A stretch of 64,000 nucleotides of DNA, from the NCBI GenBank assembly GCA_944387095.1, contig CALXDP010000001.1, positions 124,001 to 188,000 of the forward strand. The letters run 5' to 3'. The position numbers and the translations under genes are program-made. The DNA comes from an uncultured Oscillospiraceae bacterium (GTDB lineage: Bacteria; Bacillota; Clostridia; Oscillospirales; Oscillospiraceae). Below, one piece after another: positions 52,434 to 61,226 of the stretch (positions are counted from its first letter, which is position 1; each line of letters begins with the position of its first letter). The notes beneath the pieces are model-generated. The model had not been told where the DNA came from. It ran no database searches and saw only the letters and a program-made list of their open reading frames with translations.

Positions 52434-53957
52434 TCACCGGCGCAGATACGCCGGCGGCCGGTATTGCAGGGCCTCTGCCAGATGGGGCAGGGCGATGTCC
52501 TGCGCCCCGTCCAAATCCGCGATGGTGCGGGCCACCCGAAGCACCCGGTCATAGCTGCGGGCGGTGAGGCCCAGGCTCTCATAGGCGCCCTGGATCAGCG
52601 TCTGGCACTCCTCATCCAGCCGGCAATACCGCTTCAGATCCTTTGGCCCCATCTGGGCGTTGCAGGCCGGCCCATCCGGCCCGAACCTGGCCGCCTGAAC
52701 AGCCCGGGCCGCGTTGACCCTGGCCCGGATGGCGCTGGATGGCTCATTCCCCTCTCCGGGCGCGGCCAGCTCCTCATATTCCAGCGCGGGCACATCCACG
52801 CAGATGTCAATGCGGTCCAGCAGCGGCCCGGACAACCTTCCAAGGTAGCGGCGCACCGCCTGTTCGGTGCAGGTACAACGCCCGGACGGGTGGCCGTACC
52901 AGCCGCACCGGCAGGGATTCATGGCGCACACCAGCATGAACCGGCTGGGATAGGTCACCGATCCGGACACCCGGGTAATCTGCGCCTGGCCGTCCTCCAA
53001 AGGCTGGCGCAGCACCTCCAGCACGCCGGGTTCAAACTCTGGCAGCTCGTCCAGAAACAGCACCCCATTGTGGGCCATGGAGATCTCCCCCGGACGCAGG
53101 CTGCTTCCCCCGCCCGCCATACCCACCGGGGAGATGGTGTGGTGTGGGGCGCGGAAGGGCCGGCGCAGCACCATGGGGCGCTCCCGGCTGGTCATCCCCA
53201 GCACGGAGTAGATCTCTGTACACTCCAGCGCCTCCGCCCTGGTGAGGTTGGGCAAGATAGAGGGCAGACGCTTGGCCATCATGGACTTTCCTGACCCGGG
53301 ACTGCCCGACATCAGGACATGGTGTCCCCCGGCGGCAGCCACCTCCAGGGCCCGGCGGGTCTCCTCCTGGCCTTTTATATCGCTGAAATCCGGCAGGGGC
53401 AGTTCCGCTCCCAACGGCTGCCACACAGGCGCCGGGGCGATGGTCCTCTCGCCCCGCAGGTGGGCCGCCAGCTCATCCACCGTCTCCACCGGGTAGACTT
53501 CCAGCCCTTCGGCCAGGGTGGCCTCCGGGGCGTTATCCGCGGGCACGAACAGGCGGCGCAGCCCGGCTCGCTGCGCTGCCAGCGCCATGGGCAACACCCC
53601 GGACACCGGCCGCAGCCTCCCGGATAGGGACAACTCCCCCAAAAAGGCGGCGTCCTCCATGCCCCTCAGCTTCAGCTGTCCGCTGGCCGCTAAAATCCCC
53701 ACCAAAATGGGCAGGTCATAGACCGTCCCAGCTTTTTTCCGATCCGCGGGGGCCAGATTCACCGTGATGCGGGAGACGGGGAACTCAAACCCGCTGGACT
53801 TGATGGCGGAGCGCACCCGTTCCCGGGCCTCCTTCACCGCCACATCGGGCAGGCCCACCACATCAAAAGCGGGCAGGCCGCTGGACAGGGCGCACTCCGC
53901 CCCCACCAAATAGCCGGACACCCCATACAGTCCCAGGGAAAGTACGCCGCAGACCAT
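52434..53957 (-). CDS. comM: YifB/ComM family Mg-chelatase-like AAA+ ATPase
   Basis: 507 residues: an N-terminal Lon-protease-like domain (GLPAFDVVGLPDVAVKEARE; AGTVYDLPILVGILAASG), the AAA+ Mg-chelatase core with Walker A SGSPGSGKSMMAKRL and Walker B GVLFLDELPEF, and a C-terminal sensor domain with a zinc-like NPCRCGWYGH...CTCTE cluster. In transformable bacteria ComM is a branch-migration helicase aiding integration of foreign DNA. comEC is in the same window, so a shared competence function is possible. AGGAGG lies before ATG. Confidence 0.93.
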   Translation of the reverse strand: MVCGVLSLGLYGVSGYLVGAECALSSGLPAFDVVGLPDVAVKEARERVRSAIKSSGFEFPVSRITVNLAPADRKKAGTVYDLPILVGILAASGQLKLRGMEDAAFLGELSLSGRLRPVSGVLPMALAAQRAGLRRLFVPADNAPEATLAEGLEVYPVETVDELAAHLRGERTIAPAPVWQPLGAELPLPDFSDIKGQEETRRALEVAAAGGHHVLMSGSPGSGKSMMAKRLPSILPNLTRAEALECTEIYSVLGMTSRERPMVLRRPFRAPHHTISPVGMAGGGSSLRPGEISMAHNGVLFLDELPEFEPGVLEVLRQPLEDGQAQITRVSGSVTYPSRFMLVCAMNPCRCGWYGHPSGRCTCTEQAVRRYLGRLSGPLLDRIDICVDVPALEYEELAAPGEGNEPSSAIRARVNAARAVQAARFGPDGPACNAQMGPKDLKRYCRLDEECQTLIQGAYESLGLTARSYDRVLRVARTIADLDGAQDIALPHLAEALQYRPPAYLRR

Positions 53958-53980
53958 GTCCCCACCTCCTATTGTTTTCC

Positions 53981-54009
53981 ATCATACCATGGTTTTTGCA
54001 GCTGCGCAA
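53981..54009 (-). promoter_or_regulatory. Sigma-A promoter of comM
   Basis: On the minus strand TTGCGC (54004-54009), a 17-base spacer and TATGAT (53981-53986) lie 24 bp before the ATG. Confidence 0.6.
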
Positions 54010-54119
54010 GCCATGCCGGCCCCATGGTAGCAAATGTCCCAACGATCCCCCGCGTGATAAAGCGGCTTTTTCTCTGGTCTGACGGCCGGGCCAGCGCAAG
54101 AAAAATCACCAGCATTTCC

Positions 54120-54149
54120 TTGACTGTCCCGCTTCTTTCGAGATATAAT
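54120..54149 (+). promoter_or_regulatory. Sigma-A promoter of the topoisomerase pair
   Basis: TTGACT (54120-54125), an 18-base spacer and a perfect TATAAT (54144-54149) lie 36 bp ahead of the first gene. Confidence 0.85.
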
Positions 54150-54184
54150 ATTATGATTTGATATGTCTAAAAGTAGGTGCAAAC

Positions 54185-56179
54185 ATGGCAAAACCGAAAA
54201 CTGGATCACAGTATGGCAACGAGTCCATCTCCGCGCTGAAGGGGGCCGACCGGGTGCGCAAGCGCCCGGGGGTGATCTTTGGCTCCGACGGGCTGGAGGG
54301 CTGCGAACACGCGGTGTTTGAGATCCTCTCCAACGCCATCGACGAGGCCCGTGAGGGCCACGGAAACCTGATCATTGTCACCCGGTATGAGGACCGGTCC
54401 ATCGAGGTGGAGGACTTCGGCCGGGGCTGCCCCGTGGACTGGAACGAGGCGGAAGGCCGGTATAACTGGGAGCTGGTGTTCTGTGAGCTGTACGCCGGGG
54501 GCAAGTACAAAAACGGCGACGGGGACAACTATGAGTACTCCTTGGGTCTGAACGGCCTGGGCTCCTGCGCCACCCAGTACGCCAGCGAGTACTTCGACGC
54601 GGTGATCCACCGGGACGGCTTCCAATACACCCTACATTTTGAAAAGGGCGAGATCGTGGGCGAGATGGGGAAAAAGCCCGCCGACCGGAAGAAAACCGGC
54701 TCCCGGTTCCACTGGAAGCCCGACCTGGACGTGTTCACCGACATCGACATCCCCCTGGAGTACTACACCGACGTGCTCAATCGCCAGGCGGTGGTCAACG
54801 CCGGGGTCACCTTCCGGCTGCGCAACCAGGTAAACGGCCGGTTCGAGACCACAGAATTTCGCTACGAGAACGGCGTCATCGACTATGTCCGGGAGCTGGC
54901 CGGGGATGACCCGCTGACCCAGCCGGTGTTCTGGCAGACGGAGCGGAAGGGCCGGGACCGGGCGGACAAGGACGAATATAAGGTCAAGCTGTCAGTGGCC
55001 TTCTGCTTTTCCAACCGGGTACAGGTCATCGAGCACTACCACAACTCCTCCTGGCTGGAGCACGGCGGCTCCCCGGAGAAGGCGGTGAAGTCCGCCTTCG
55101 TGTCCGCCATCGACGGCTGGCTGAAGCAGAACGGCAAATACCAGAAGAACGAGAGCAAGATCACCTTCAATGATGTTCAGGACGCCCTGGTGCTGGTGAG
55201 CAACAACTTCTCCACCCAGACCAGCTACGAGAACCAGACCAAGAAGTCCATCACCAATAAATTCATCCAGGAGGCCATGACCGATTTCCTCCGCTCCCAG
55301 CTGGAGGTCTACTTCATTGAGAACCCCATGGACGCGGAGAAGATCGCCGGGCAGGTGCTGGTGAACAAGCGCTCCCGGGAGACGGCGGAAAAGACCCGAC
55401 TGGGCATCAAGAAGAAGCTGTCCGGCTCCCTGGACATCTCCAGCCGGGTGCAGAAGTTTGTAGACTGCCGCACCAAGGACGTGTCCCGCCGGGAACTGTA
55501 TATCGTGGAGGGCGACTCGGCCATGGGCAGCGTCAAGCTGTCCCGGGACCCGGAGTTCCAGGGCATCATGCCGGTGCGGGGCAAGATCCTCAACTGTCTG
55601 AAGGCGGACTACGCCAAGATCTTCAAAAGCGAGATCATCACCGACCTGCTCAAGGTCATGGGCTGCGGCGTGGAGGTCAAGAACAAGAACAACAAGGACC
55701 TGTCCGAGTTCGACCTGAACAACCTGCGCTGGAACAAGATCATCATCTGCACCGACGGCGACGTGGACGGCTTCCAGATCCGCACCCTGATCCTCACCAT
55801 GCTCTACCGGCTTACCCCCACCCTGATCCAGGAGGGGTACGTCTATATCGCCGAATCCCCCCTCTATGAGATCACCTGCAAGGAGAAGACCTGGTTCGCC
55901 TATTCCGACCAGGAGAAGAACGCCATCTGTAGGCAGCTGGAGGATGAGAAGAAAAAGTATGACCTCCAACGGTCCAAGGGCCTGGGCGAAAACGAACCGG
56001 ACATGATGTGGCTGACCACCATGAGCCCGGACACCCGCCGGCTCATCAAGGTCATGCCCGAGGACGTGGAAAAGACTGCGGCGGTGTTTGACCTGCTGCT
56101 GGGGGACAACTTGGCGGGAAGAAAGGAACACATTGCCGACAACGGTTATAAATACCTGGATCTGGCGGACATCTCCTGA
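54185..56179 (+). CDS. parE: Divergent type II topoisomerase subunit B (ParE/GyrB-like)
   Basis: The 664-residue protein has a GHKL ATPase domain (LSNAIDEAREGHG as N-box, DFGRGCPVDW, GLNGLGSCATQYAS), a transducer domain, and a C-terminal TOPRIM (IVEGDSAMGSVKLS with the catalytic Glu; TDGDVDGFQIRTL with the DxD). Several boxes differ from standard GyrB/ParE: LGSC replaces VGAS and EGDSAMGS replaces EGDSAGGS. It is thus an outlying branch, a second topoisomerase besides the gyrase expected elsewhere. The start at 54185 has only a weak AGG site. The A subunit follows after 35 bp. Confidence 0.85.
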   Translation: MAKPKTGSQYGNESISALKGADRVRKRPGVIFGSDGLEGCEHAVFEILSNAIDEAREGHGNLIIVTRYEDRSIEVEDFGRGCPVDWNEAEGRYNWELVFCELYAGGKYKNGDGDNYEYSLGLNGLGSCATQYASEYFDAVIHRDGFQYTLHFEKGEIVGEMGKKPADRKKTGSRFHWKPDLDVFTDIDIPLEYYTDVLNRQAVVNAGVTFRLRNQVNGRFETTEFRYENGVIDYVRELAGDDPLTQPVFWQTERKGRDRADKDEYKVKLSVAFCFSNRVQVIEHYHNSSWLEHGGSPEKAVKSAFVSAIDGWLKQNGKYQKNESKITFNDVQDALVLVSNNFSTQTSYENQTKKSITNKFIQEAMTDFLRSQLEVYFIENPMDAEKIAGQVLVNKRSRETAEKTRLGIKKKLSGSLDISSRVQKFVDCRTKDVSRRELYIVEGDSAMGSVKLSRDPEFQGIMPVRGKILNCLKADYAKIFKSEIITDLLKVMGCGVEVKNKNNKDLSEFDLNNLRWNKIIICTDGDVDGFQIRTLILTMLYRLTPTLIQEGYVYIAESPLYEITCKEKTWFAYSDQEKNAICRQLEDEKKKYDLQRSKGLGENEPDMMWLTTMSPDTRRLIKVMPEDVEKTAAVFDLLLGDNLAGRKEHIADNGYKYLDLADIS

Positions 56180-56214
56180 GTCTGCCACTCCATCTGATGG
56201 AGGAATGACACCCG

Positions 56215-58464
56215 ATGGCTAGAAAGAAAACGCCTCAGGACGGCGGCGCAAAGAAGGTCAGCAACCCCAACGTCATGGGATTGCGGGCCCAGGTACTGGA
56301 GCAGCCCATCACCGAGACCCTGGAAGTCAATTATATGCCCTACGCCATGTCGGTCATCGTCTCCCGGGCCATCCCGGAGATCGACGGCTTCAAGCCCAGC
56401 CACCGCAAGCTGCTGTACACCATGTACCAGATGCATCTGCTGGGAAGCAGCCGCACCAAGAGCGCCAACGTGGTGGGGGCCACCATGAAATTAAACCCCC
56501 ACGGGGACGCGGCCATCTACGACACCATGGTCCGCCTGTCCCGGGGCTACGGCGCCCTGCTCCACCCCCTGGTGGACTCCAAGGGCAACTTTGGCAAGGT
56601 GTACTCCCGGGATATGGCCTGGGCCGCCTCCCGGTACACCGAGGTGCGGCTGGACCCCATCTGCCAGGAGCTGTTTCGGGACATCGACCAGGACGCGGTG
56701 GACTTTGTGCCCAACTACGACGGCAAGCTTCAGGAGCCCACCCTGCTGCCCACCACCTTCCCCAACGTGCTGGTGGCGGCCAACCAGGGCATCGCCGTGG
56801 GTATGGCGTCCAACCTGTGCGGGTTCAACCTGGCGGAGGTGTGCGACGCGGCCATCGCCCGGATGCGGGACCCGGAAGCAGACCTGCTGGCCATTCTGAA
56901 GGCCCCGGACTTCTCCACCGGCGGGCAGCTGCTCTACGACGGGGCCGCCCTGGCGGAGATCTACCGCACCGGCCGGGGCAGCGTGAAGCTGCGGGCAAAA
57001 TGGCGGTATGTAAAAGGGGAAAACCTCATCGAGATCTATGAGATCCCCTACTCCACCACCGTGGAGGCCATTCTGGACAAGGTGGCCGAGCTGGTCAAGT
57101 CCGGCAAAATCCGAGAGATCGCCGACATGCGGGACGAGACGGGGCTGGACGGGCTGAAGCTGGCCATCGACCTGAAGCGGGGCACTGACCCGGACAAGCT
57201 CATGACCAAGCTGTTCCAGCTCACCCCCCTCCAGGACACCTTCTCCTGCAACTTCAACATCCTCATCGCCGGCATGCCCCGGGTGATGGGGGTGGGGGAG
57301 ATCCTGGACGAGTGGATCGCCTGGCGGATGGACGGGGTGCGCCGACGCACCTACTATGTGTGCAAGAAGAAGGAGGAAAAGCTCCATCTCCTCAAAGGCC
57401 TTAAGCGCATCCTGCTGGATATTGACAAGGCCATCCGCATCATCCGGGAAACGGAAGAGGAGGCCGAGGTGGTGCCCAACCTGATCATCGGCTTCGGCAT
57501 CGACCAGGTCCAGGCGGAGTATGTGGCCGACATCCGCCTGCGCAACATCAACAAGGAATATATCCTCAAGCGGATTGAGGAGGTGGGCACCCTGGAGGAG
57601 GAGATCGCCGACCTGAGGGATCTCATCAACTCCCCAAAGCGCATCCAGCAGGTGATGGCCGGCGAGCTGGAAAACGTGAAAAAGAAGTACAGCGTGCCCC
57701 GGCGCACCGAGATCGTGTATGAGTACCAGCTGTCCCAGGAGGGGGAGGAGGACGCCCGGCAGGCGCCGGACTATCCGGTCCACATCTTTATCTCCAAGGA
57801 CGGCTACTTCAAAAAGATCACCCCCCAGTCCCTGCGCATGAGTGGAGACCAGAAGTACAAGGAGGGAGACGGCCCCTTCCTGCAGTGGGAGGGGAACAAC
57901 CGGGATGAGCTGCTGGTGTTCACCGACCATCAGCAGTGCTATAAGACCCGGCTGTCCGACTTCGACGACAGCAAGGCCAGCGTACTGGGGGATTACCTAC
58001 CCACCAAGCTGGGCATGGAGCCGGAGGAAAAATTCCTGTGGGCCTGTGACCCGGGGGATTATTCCGCCCATCTGCTGTTTTTCTATGCCAACGGCAAGGC
58101 CGCCCGGGTGGAGCTGTCCGCCTATCAGACCCAGACCCGGCGGAAAAAGCTCACTGGGGCACTGTCCGACAAAGCGCCCCTGGTGTCTGCTCTGGTGCTC
58201 CAAGAGGACATGGAAGTGGCAGTGGGCTCCACGGAAGGGCGCTGCGTGGTGTTCCACACCGCGTCCCTCACCCCCAAGACCACCCGGTCCACCCAGGGGG
58301 TCAACGTGATGACCCTGAAGCCCAAGTATCAGCTGGAATGGGCCCGGCCGCTGGCCGATACCCACATTGTCAACCCGGCCCGTTACCGCGCCCGCTCCCT
58401 GCCCATTGCCGGGGCGCTGCTCCAGGAGGAGGACCGGGGCGAGACCCAGATGTCCTTGCTGTAA
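56215..58464 (+). CDS. parC: Divergent type II topoisomerase subunit A (ParC/GyrA-like)
   Basis: The 749-residue cutting subunit has the catalytic Tyr in AASRYTEVRL (about residue 140), the tower/coiled-coil region (about 330-480), and a C-terminal beta-pinwheel with degenerate blades. The DNA-gate helix reads KLNPHGDAAIYDTMVR where standard GyrA reads KYHPHGDSAVYD. The Ser that is the main quinolone-resistance site is thus Ala, and His is replaced by Asn. GGAGG lies ten bases before ATG. It pairs with the preceding B subunit; together they could decatenate or relax DNA. Confidence 0.87.
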   Translation: MARKKTPQDGGAKKVSNPNVMGLRAQVLEQPITETLEVNYMPYAMSVIVSRAIPEIDGFKPSHRKLLYTMYQMHLLGSSRTKSANVVGATMKLNPHGDAAIYDTMVRLSRGYGALLHPLVDSKGNFGKVYSRDMAWAASRYTEVRLDPICQELFRDIDQDAVDFVPNYDGKLQEPTLLPTTFPNVLVAANQGIAVGMASNLCGFNLAEVCDAAIARMRDPEADLLAILKAPDFSTGGQLLYDGAALAEIYRTGRGSVKLRAKWRYVKGENLIEIYEIPYSTTVEAILDKVAELVKSGKIREIADMRDETGLDGLKLAIDLKRGTDPDKLMTKLFQLTPLQDTFSCNFNILIAGMPRVMGVGEILDEWIAWRMDGVRRRTYYVCKKKEEKLHLLKGLKRILLDIDKAIRIIRETEEEAEVVPNLIIGFGIDQVQAEYVADIRLRNINKEYILKRIEEVGTLEEEIADLRDLINSPKRIQQVMAGELENVKKKYSVPRRTEIVYEYQLSQEGEEDARQAPDYPVHIFISKDGYFKKITPQSLRMSGDQKYKEGDGPFLQWEGNNRDELLVFTDHQQCYKTRLSDFDDSKASVLGDYLPTKLGMEPEEKFLWACDPGDYSAHLLFFYANGKAARVELSAYQTQTRRKKLTGALSDKAPLVSALVLQEDMEVAVGSTEGRCVVFHTASLTPKTTRSTQGVNVMTLKPKYQLEWARPLADTHIVNPARYRARSLPIAGALLQEEDRGETQMSLL

Positions 58465-58503
58465 GGCGGCTCCCGATCAGAACACAGAAAAAAGGAGAAC
58501 TGC

Positions 58504-59376
58504 ATGAATTCCACCAAGTTTCGAAAGCAGCTGGTGTCTTTCCTGGTGATCACCTTGGCCTCCGGCATCTACGCGTTGGGTTTTGTCTGGTGCTACGAGC
58601 CCAACGACATTGCCTTCGGGGGCATCACCGGCGTAGCCCAGATCATCAATCATTTCATCCCCGTTGCCCCGGTGGGCGTCACCGTCATCATTTTGAACAT
58701 CCCCCTGTTTTTGCTGGGCTGGAAGCTGCTGGGGGGCAAGATGCTGCTGGGTTCCCTGTACGCCATGTTCATCTCTTCCATTTTCATCGATATCTTGACC
58801 CCACTGTGGGACTGGACCCCCATGAATCCCATGCTGGCCTGTATTTTCGGCGGGCTGACCATGGGATTGTCTCTGGGGCTCATCTTTCAGCAGGGCTCCA
58901 CCACCGGGGGTACGGACTTGGCCGCCCGGCTGCTCAAACTGAAGCTGTCCTGGCTGCCCATGGGCAAGCTGCTCATGGCGGTAGACCTAGTGGTCATTGT
59001 GCTGGTGGCCCTGGCCTTTCAGGCGCTGGACACCATGCTGTACGGCCTGGTGGCCCTATACATCTCCTCCATTGCCATGGATGGCGTGCTCTACGGCCTG
59101 GACAACGCCAAAGTGGCCTACATCATCAGCGACCACAACCAGGAAATCAGCCGGGCCATCGTCCAGGATCTGGACCGGGGCGTCACCATCCTTCATGGGC
59201 AGGGCGCCTATACCGGGGCGGACAAGCAGGTGCTGATGTGCGCCTTTAAGCAGCGGGAGATCGCTTCCATCAAGAATCTGGTAAAGGAAATCGACCCGGT
59301 CGCCTTTCTCATTGTCTGCCCCGCCCACGAAGTGCTGGGGGAGGGCTTCCGGGACTATAAGAAGGACGATCTGTAA
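58504..59376 (+). CDS. YitT family membrane protein
   Basis: The 290-residue protein has an N-terminal five-helix YitT domain (VWCYEPNDIAFGGITGVAQI and GLSLGLIFQQGSTTGGTDLA are the conserved loops) and a C-terminal soluble DUF2179 domain (VTILHGQGAYTGADKQVLMC). The family is abundant in Firmicutes; its transport or signalling role is not established. AAAAGGAG lies six to eight bases before ATG. It starts 39 bp after the topoisomerase A gene and may share its transcript. Confidence 0.9.
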   Translation: MNSTKFRKQLVSFLVITLASGIYALGFVWCYEPNDIAFGGITGVAQIINHFIPVAPVGVTVIILNIPLFLLGWKLLGGKMLLGSLYAMFISSIFIDILTPLWDWTPMNPMLACIFGGLTMGLSLGLIFQQGSTTGGTDLAARLLKLKLSWLPMGKLLMAVDLVVIVLVALAFQALDTMLYGLVALYISSIAMDGVLYGLDNAKVAYIISDHNQEISRAIVQDLDRGVTILHGQGAYTGADKQVLMCAFKQREIASIKNLVKEIDPVAFLIVCPAHEVLGEGFRDYKKDDL

Positions 59377-59409
59377 CCGGGAACAAACCCTGCATACGGA
59401 GGTGCAGCC

Positions 59410-60507
59410 ATGAAAAAACGCGTTGGGGCCCTGCTGCTGGCGGCGGTTTTCCTGCTTGGCTCCGGCTGCTCGGCCATGCTGGAGCGCAGCTATGTCTCGG
59501 CCACAGACCATGTGGACTACTACGCGGTGGAAGAGGATCCGTCTACCCTGCGGGCGGAAACCTACCAGGGCCTTGTTAACTCCATTTTGTACTTTGTGGA
59601 AAATCATTCGGCCACAGGGGCCATCCGCCTTTATAACTATACCGGTGACGTGGAGGCTGACCTGGCCAACGCCTGCACGGAGATCCTGAACGAGGATCCC
59701 CTGGGCGCCTACGCGGTCCGGGATATCCGCTATGACACCACCCGTATTGTCACCTATTACGAGGTCAATCTCAGCATCATCTATTCCCGATCCACTGCGG
59801 AAGTGGAGTCCATCCAATTTGTAACCGGGCTGACCAGCCTGCGCGGCGAATTTTCAGACATCGTGGCAACCCTTCAGGAACATGCCGCCATCCGTACCGC
59901 CTACTTTTCCTGGACGGAGCAATACCTGTCGGAGCTGTTTTGGATCGCATATTACAGCCAGCCTCTCTACGCCGTTCAGGACATGGAGGTAGCCTTCACG
60001 TTCTATCCAAATACCGGCGCTCAGCGCATCATTGAGGTGTCAGTCTCCTGGCCGCACACTGCCAGCGATATGGCCCAGCGGGCGGCCAGACTGGAGGCGG
60101 CCGCCGCGGATCTGCTGGCCGATTCCTCCGCCGCGGCAGAAACCGGCACCCCCGCGGAGCTTGCGGGGATACTGGCCACGGTTGCCAGCTATGACGCCGG
60201 GGGCAGCGCCGATCCGGCGGATGTGCTGGAAGGGATCGCCGCGGACGAAATGGGGCTTCTTCTGACGGTGGAGCTGCTATGCCAACAGGCCGGGTTGGAC
60301 GCCACCATGGCGCTTGGCACTGCGGGGCAGGAACGCAGTTGCTGGCTGATTGTGGAAAGCGGGGCCGGGTACCGGCATTTGCTGCCGCAGGATCTGGCCG
60401 CGTTGGTGACGGGCGTTTTGCAGGACCTGCCCCTTTACACCGACGAAGAACTTACCCAGCTGGGATACAGCTGGCAGACGAATCTCTATCCGGTCTGTTC
60501 GGCTTAG
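59410..60507 (+). CDS. Putative lipoprotein of unknown function
   Basis: The 365-residue protein has a lipoprotein signal peptide: basic MKKR start, hydrophobic core and lipobox LGSGC at residues about 16-20. The mature part is acidic, rich in Ala, Thr and Tyr, without a recognised family motif. It has a mid-section predicted as beta-strands and helices (TRIVTYYEVNLSIIYSRS) and an Ala-rich helical stretch near residue 220. It is expected on the outer face of the membrane. GGAGG lies eight bases before ATG. It starts 33 bp after yitT, so co-transcription is likely. I do not recognise its function. Confidence 0.8.
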   Translation: MKKRVGALLLAAVFLLGSGCSAMLERSYVSATDHVDYYAVEEDPSTLRAETYQGLVNSILYFVENHSATGAIRLYNYTGDVEADLANACTEILNEDPLGAYAVRDIRYDTTRIVTYYEVNLSIIYSRSTAEVESIQFVTGLTSLRGEFSDIVATLQEHAAIRTAYFSWTEQYLSELFWIAYYSQPLYAVQDMEVAFTFYPNTGAQRIIEVSVSWPHTASDMAQRAARLEAAAADLLADSSAAAETGTPAELAGILATVASYDAGGSADPADVLEGIAADEMGLLLTVELLCQQAGLDATMALGTAGQERSCWLIVESGAGYRHLLPQDLAALVTGVLQDLPLYTDEELTQLGYSWQTNLYPVCSA

Positions 60508-60601
60508 AGATTTGGCTGACGCGAACCGGAGCCCAAGGGGGCTGTATTTTACCGCCCGCCCCCTTGACGCAAAGTTCGCCGGGCCAAATCGGATTTTTCT
60601 C

Positions 60602-60630
60602 TTGACAAGCCGGCCTTTTCCTGGTAGAAT
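60602..60630 (+). promoter_or_regulatory. Sigma-A promoter of tRNA-Gly
   Basis: A perfect TTGACA (60602-60607), a 17-base spacer and TAGAAT (60625-60630) lie 13 bp ahead of the tRNA 5' end. Confidence 0.85.
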
Positions 60631-60643
60631 TCGTTCTGTCACT

Positions 60644-60719
60644 GCGAGTGTAGCTCATCTGGTAGAGCGCCACCTTGCCAAGGTGGAGGTAGCGAGTTCG
60701 AGCCTCGTCACTCGCTCCA
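60644..60719 (+). tRNA. tRNA-Gly (anticodon GCC)
   Basis: A 76-base cloverleaf: acceptor GCGAGTG pairing with CACTCGC, anticodon stem CCACC/GGTGG with the seven-base loop TTGCCAA, and T-arm loop TTCGAGC. Discriminator T is followed by an encoded CCA. The anticodon GCC reads glycine codons GGC and GGT. It has its own promoter and terminator, so it is a single-gene transcript. Confidence 0.97.
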
Positions 60720-60758
60720 ACATAAAAGGCAACTGCGAAAGCAGTTGCCTTTTATGTT
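60719..60758 (+). terminator. Terminator of tRNA-Gly
   Basis: A perfect 18-bp stem with a GAAA tetraloop directly follows the tRNA, and TTTT follows within five bases (GGATTTTGG). Confidence 0.8.
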
Positions 60759-60810
60759 GGATTTTGGCTGCCCAAGGCGGCCTCCTCCCTTTGCGATTGA
60801 ACTGCTCAGG
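60757..60810. repeat. Duplicated non-coding block, copy 1
   Basis: The block starts GGATTTTGGCTGCC and ends ACTGCTCAGG. It is clearly related to the block at 60993-61045, with about three quarters of bases shared by eye. Both copies directly follow a long hairpin. Confidence 0.6.
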
Positions 60811-60889
60811 GCGGCCAAGCCGCCCTTCCGCTAAAATTTTTGCCCGCTGCGAAAACGCTTGCGCGGCCCAAAAGCACCAACCGCCAGAA

Positions 60890-60948
60890 GGCCGGTTAGG
60901 TGGCCCCCTATACCGTTTGAAACTTTAGGATATCGAGTTTCACCGGCC
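60890..60948 (+). ncRNA. Possible three-way-junction RNA of unknown function
   Basis: GGCCGGT (60890-60896) pairs with ACCGGCC (60942-60948). Inside, GGT/ACC (60899-60901, 60912-60914) and GAAACT/AGTTTC (60919-60924, 60936-60941) form two more stems. A terminator-like hairpin follows four bases later. It is too short for a tRNA and has no T-loop. Transcription is not shown. Confidence 0.35.
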
Positions 60949-60951
60949 CCT

Positions 60952-60996
60952 CCAAGAAGAAAGACGTCTGCTTTCAGCAGACGTCTTTCTTCTTGG
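60952..60996 (+). terminator. Long perfect hairpin, probable terminator
   Basis: A perfect 21-bp stem (outer arm CCAAGAAGAAAGACG) with a TTC loop is followed by GTTTTGG. It may end a short RNA from the preceding 60-200 bases. Confidence 0.55.
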
Positions 60997-61045
60997 GTTT
61001 TGGCGGCCTTTGGCCGCCTTCCCCCTTTGATTTAAAATGCTCAGG
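60993..61045. repeat. Duplicated non-coding block, copy 2
   Basis: It starts TTGGGTTTTGGCGGCC and ends AATGCTCAGG, the diverged partner of 60757-60810, also placed directly behind a hairpin. No gene is seen in 60811-60889 or 61046-61116. Confidence 0.6.
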
Positions 61046-61116
61046 CGAAAGGAATTTGGCCGGTGCCGCCGGCATTTGCCCCAATTCTTATTTTTTGTTT
61101 AAGGCGGGATTTGCAG

Positions 61117-61145
61117 TTGAAATTCCCGGCGAACTATGGTATTGT
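61117..61145 (+). promoter_or_regulatory. Sigma-A promoter of the sulfatase gene
   Basis: TTGAAA (61117-61122), a 17-base spacer and TATTGT (61140-61145) lie 81 bp ahead of the ATG. Confidence 0.6.
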
Positions 61146-61226
61146 GAAGTCACTTGTTAACATAAAGCGCCGTCTGCTCCGGCAGGCGGCGGAGCCTTTC
61201 ATCACGTTGCAAAGCGAGGGATCACC

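Noticed and set aside
60890..60957. Degenerate tRNA ending in CTCCA
   Set aside because: The closing stem encloses only 45 bases; there is no anticodon arm of seven-base loop and no TTCRANY T-loop.
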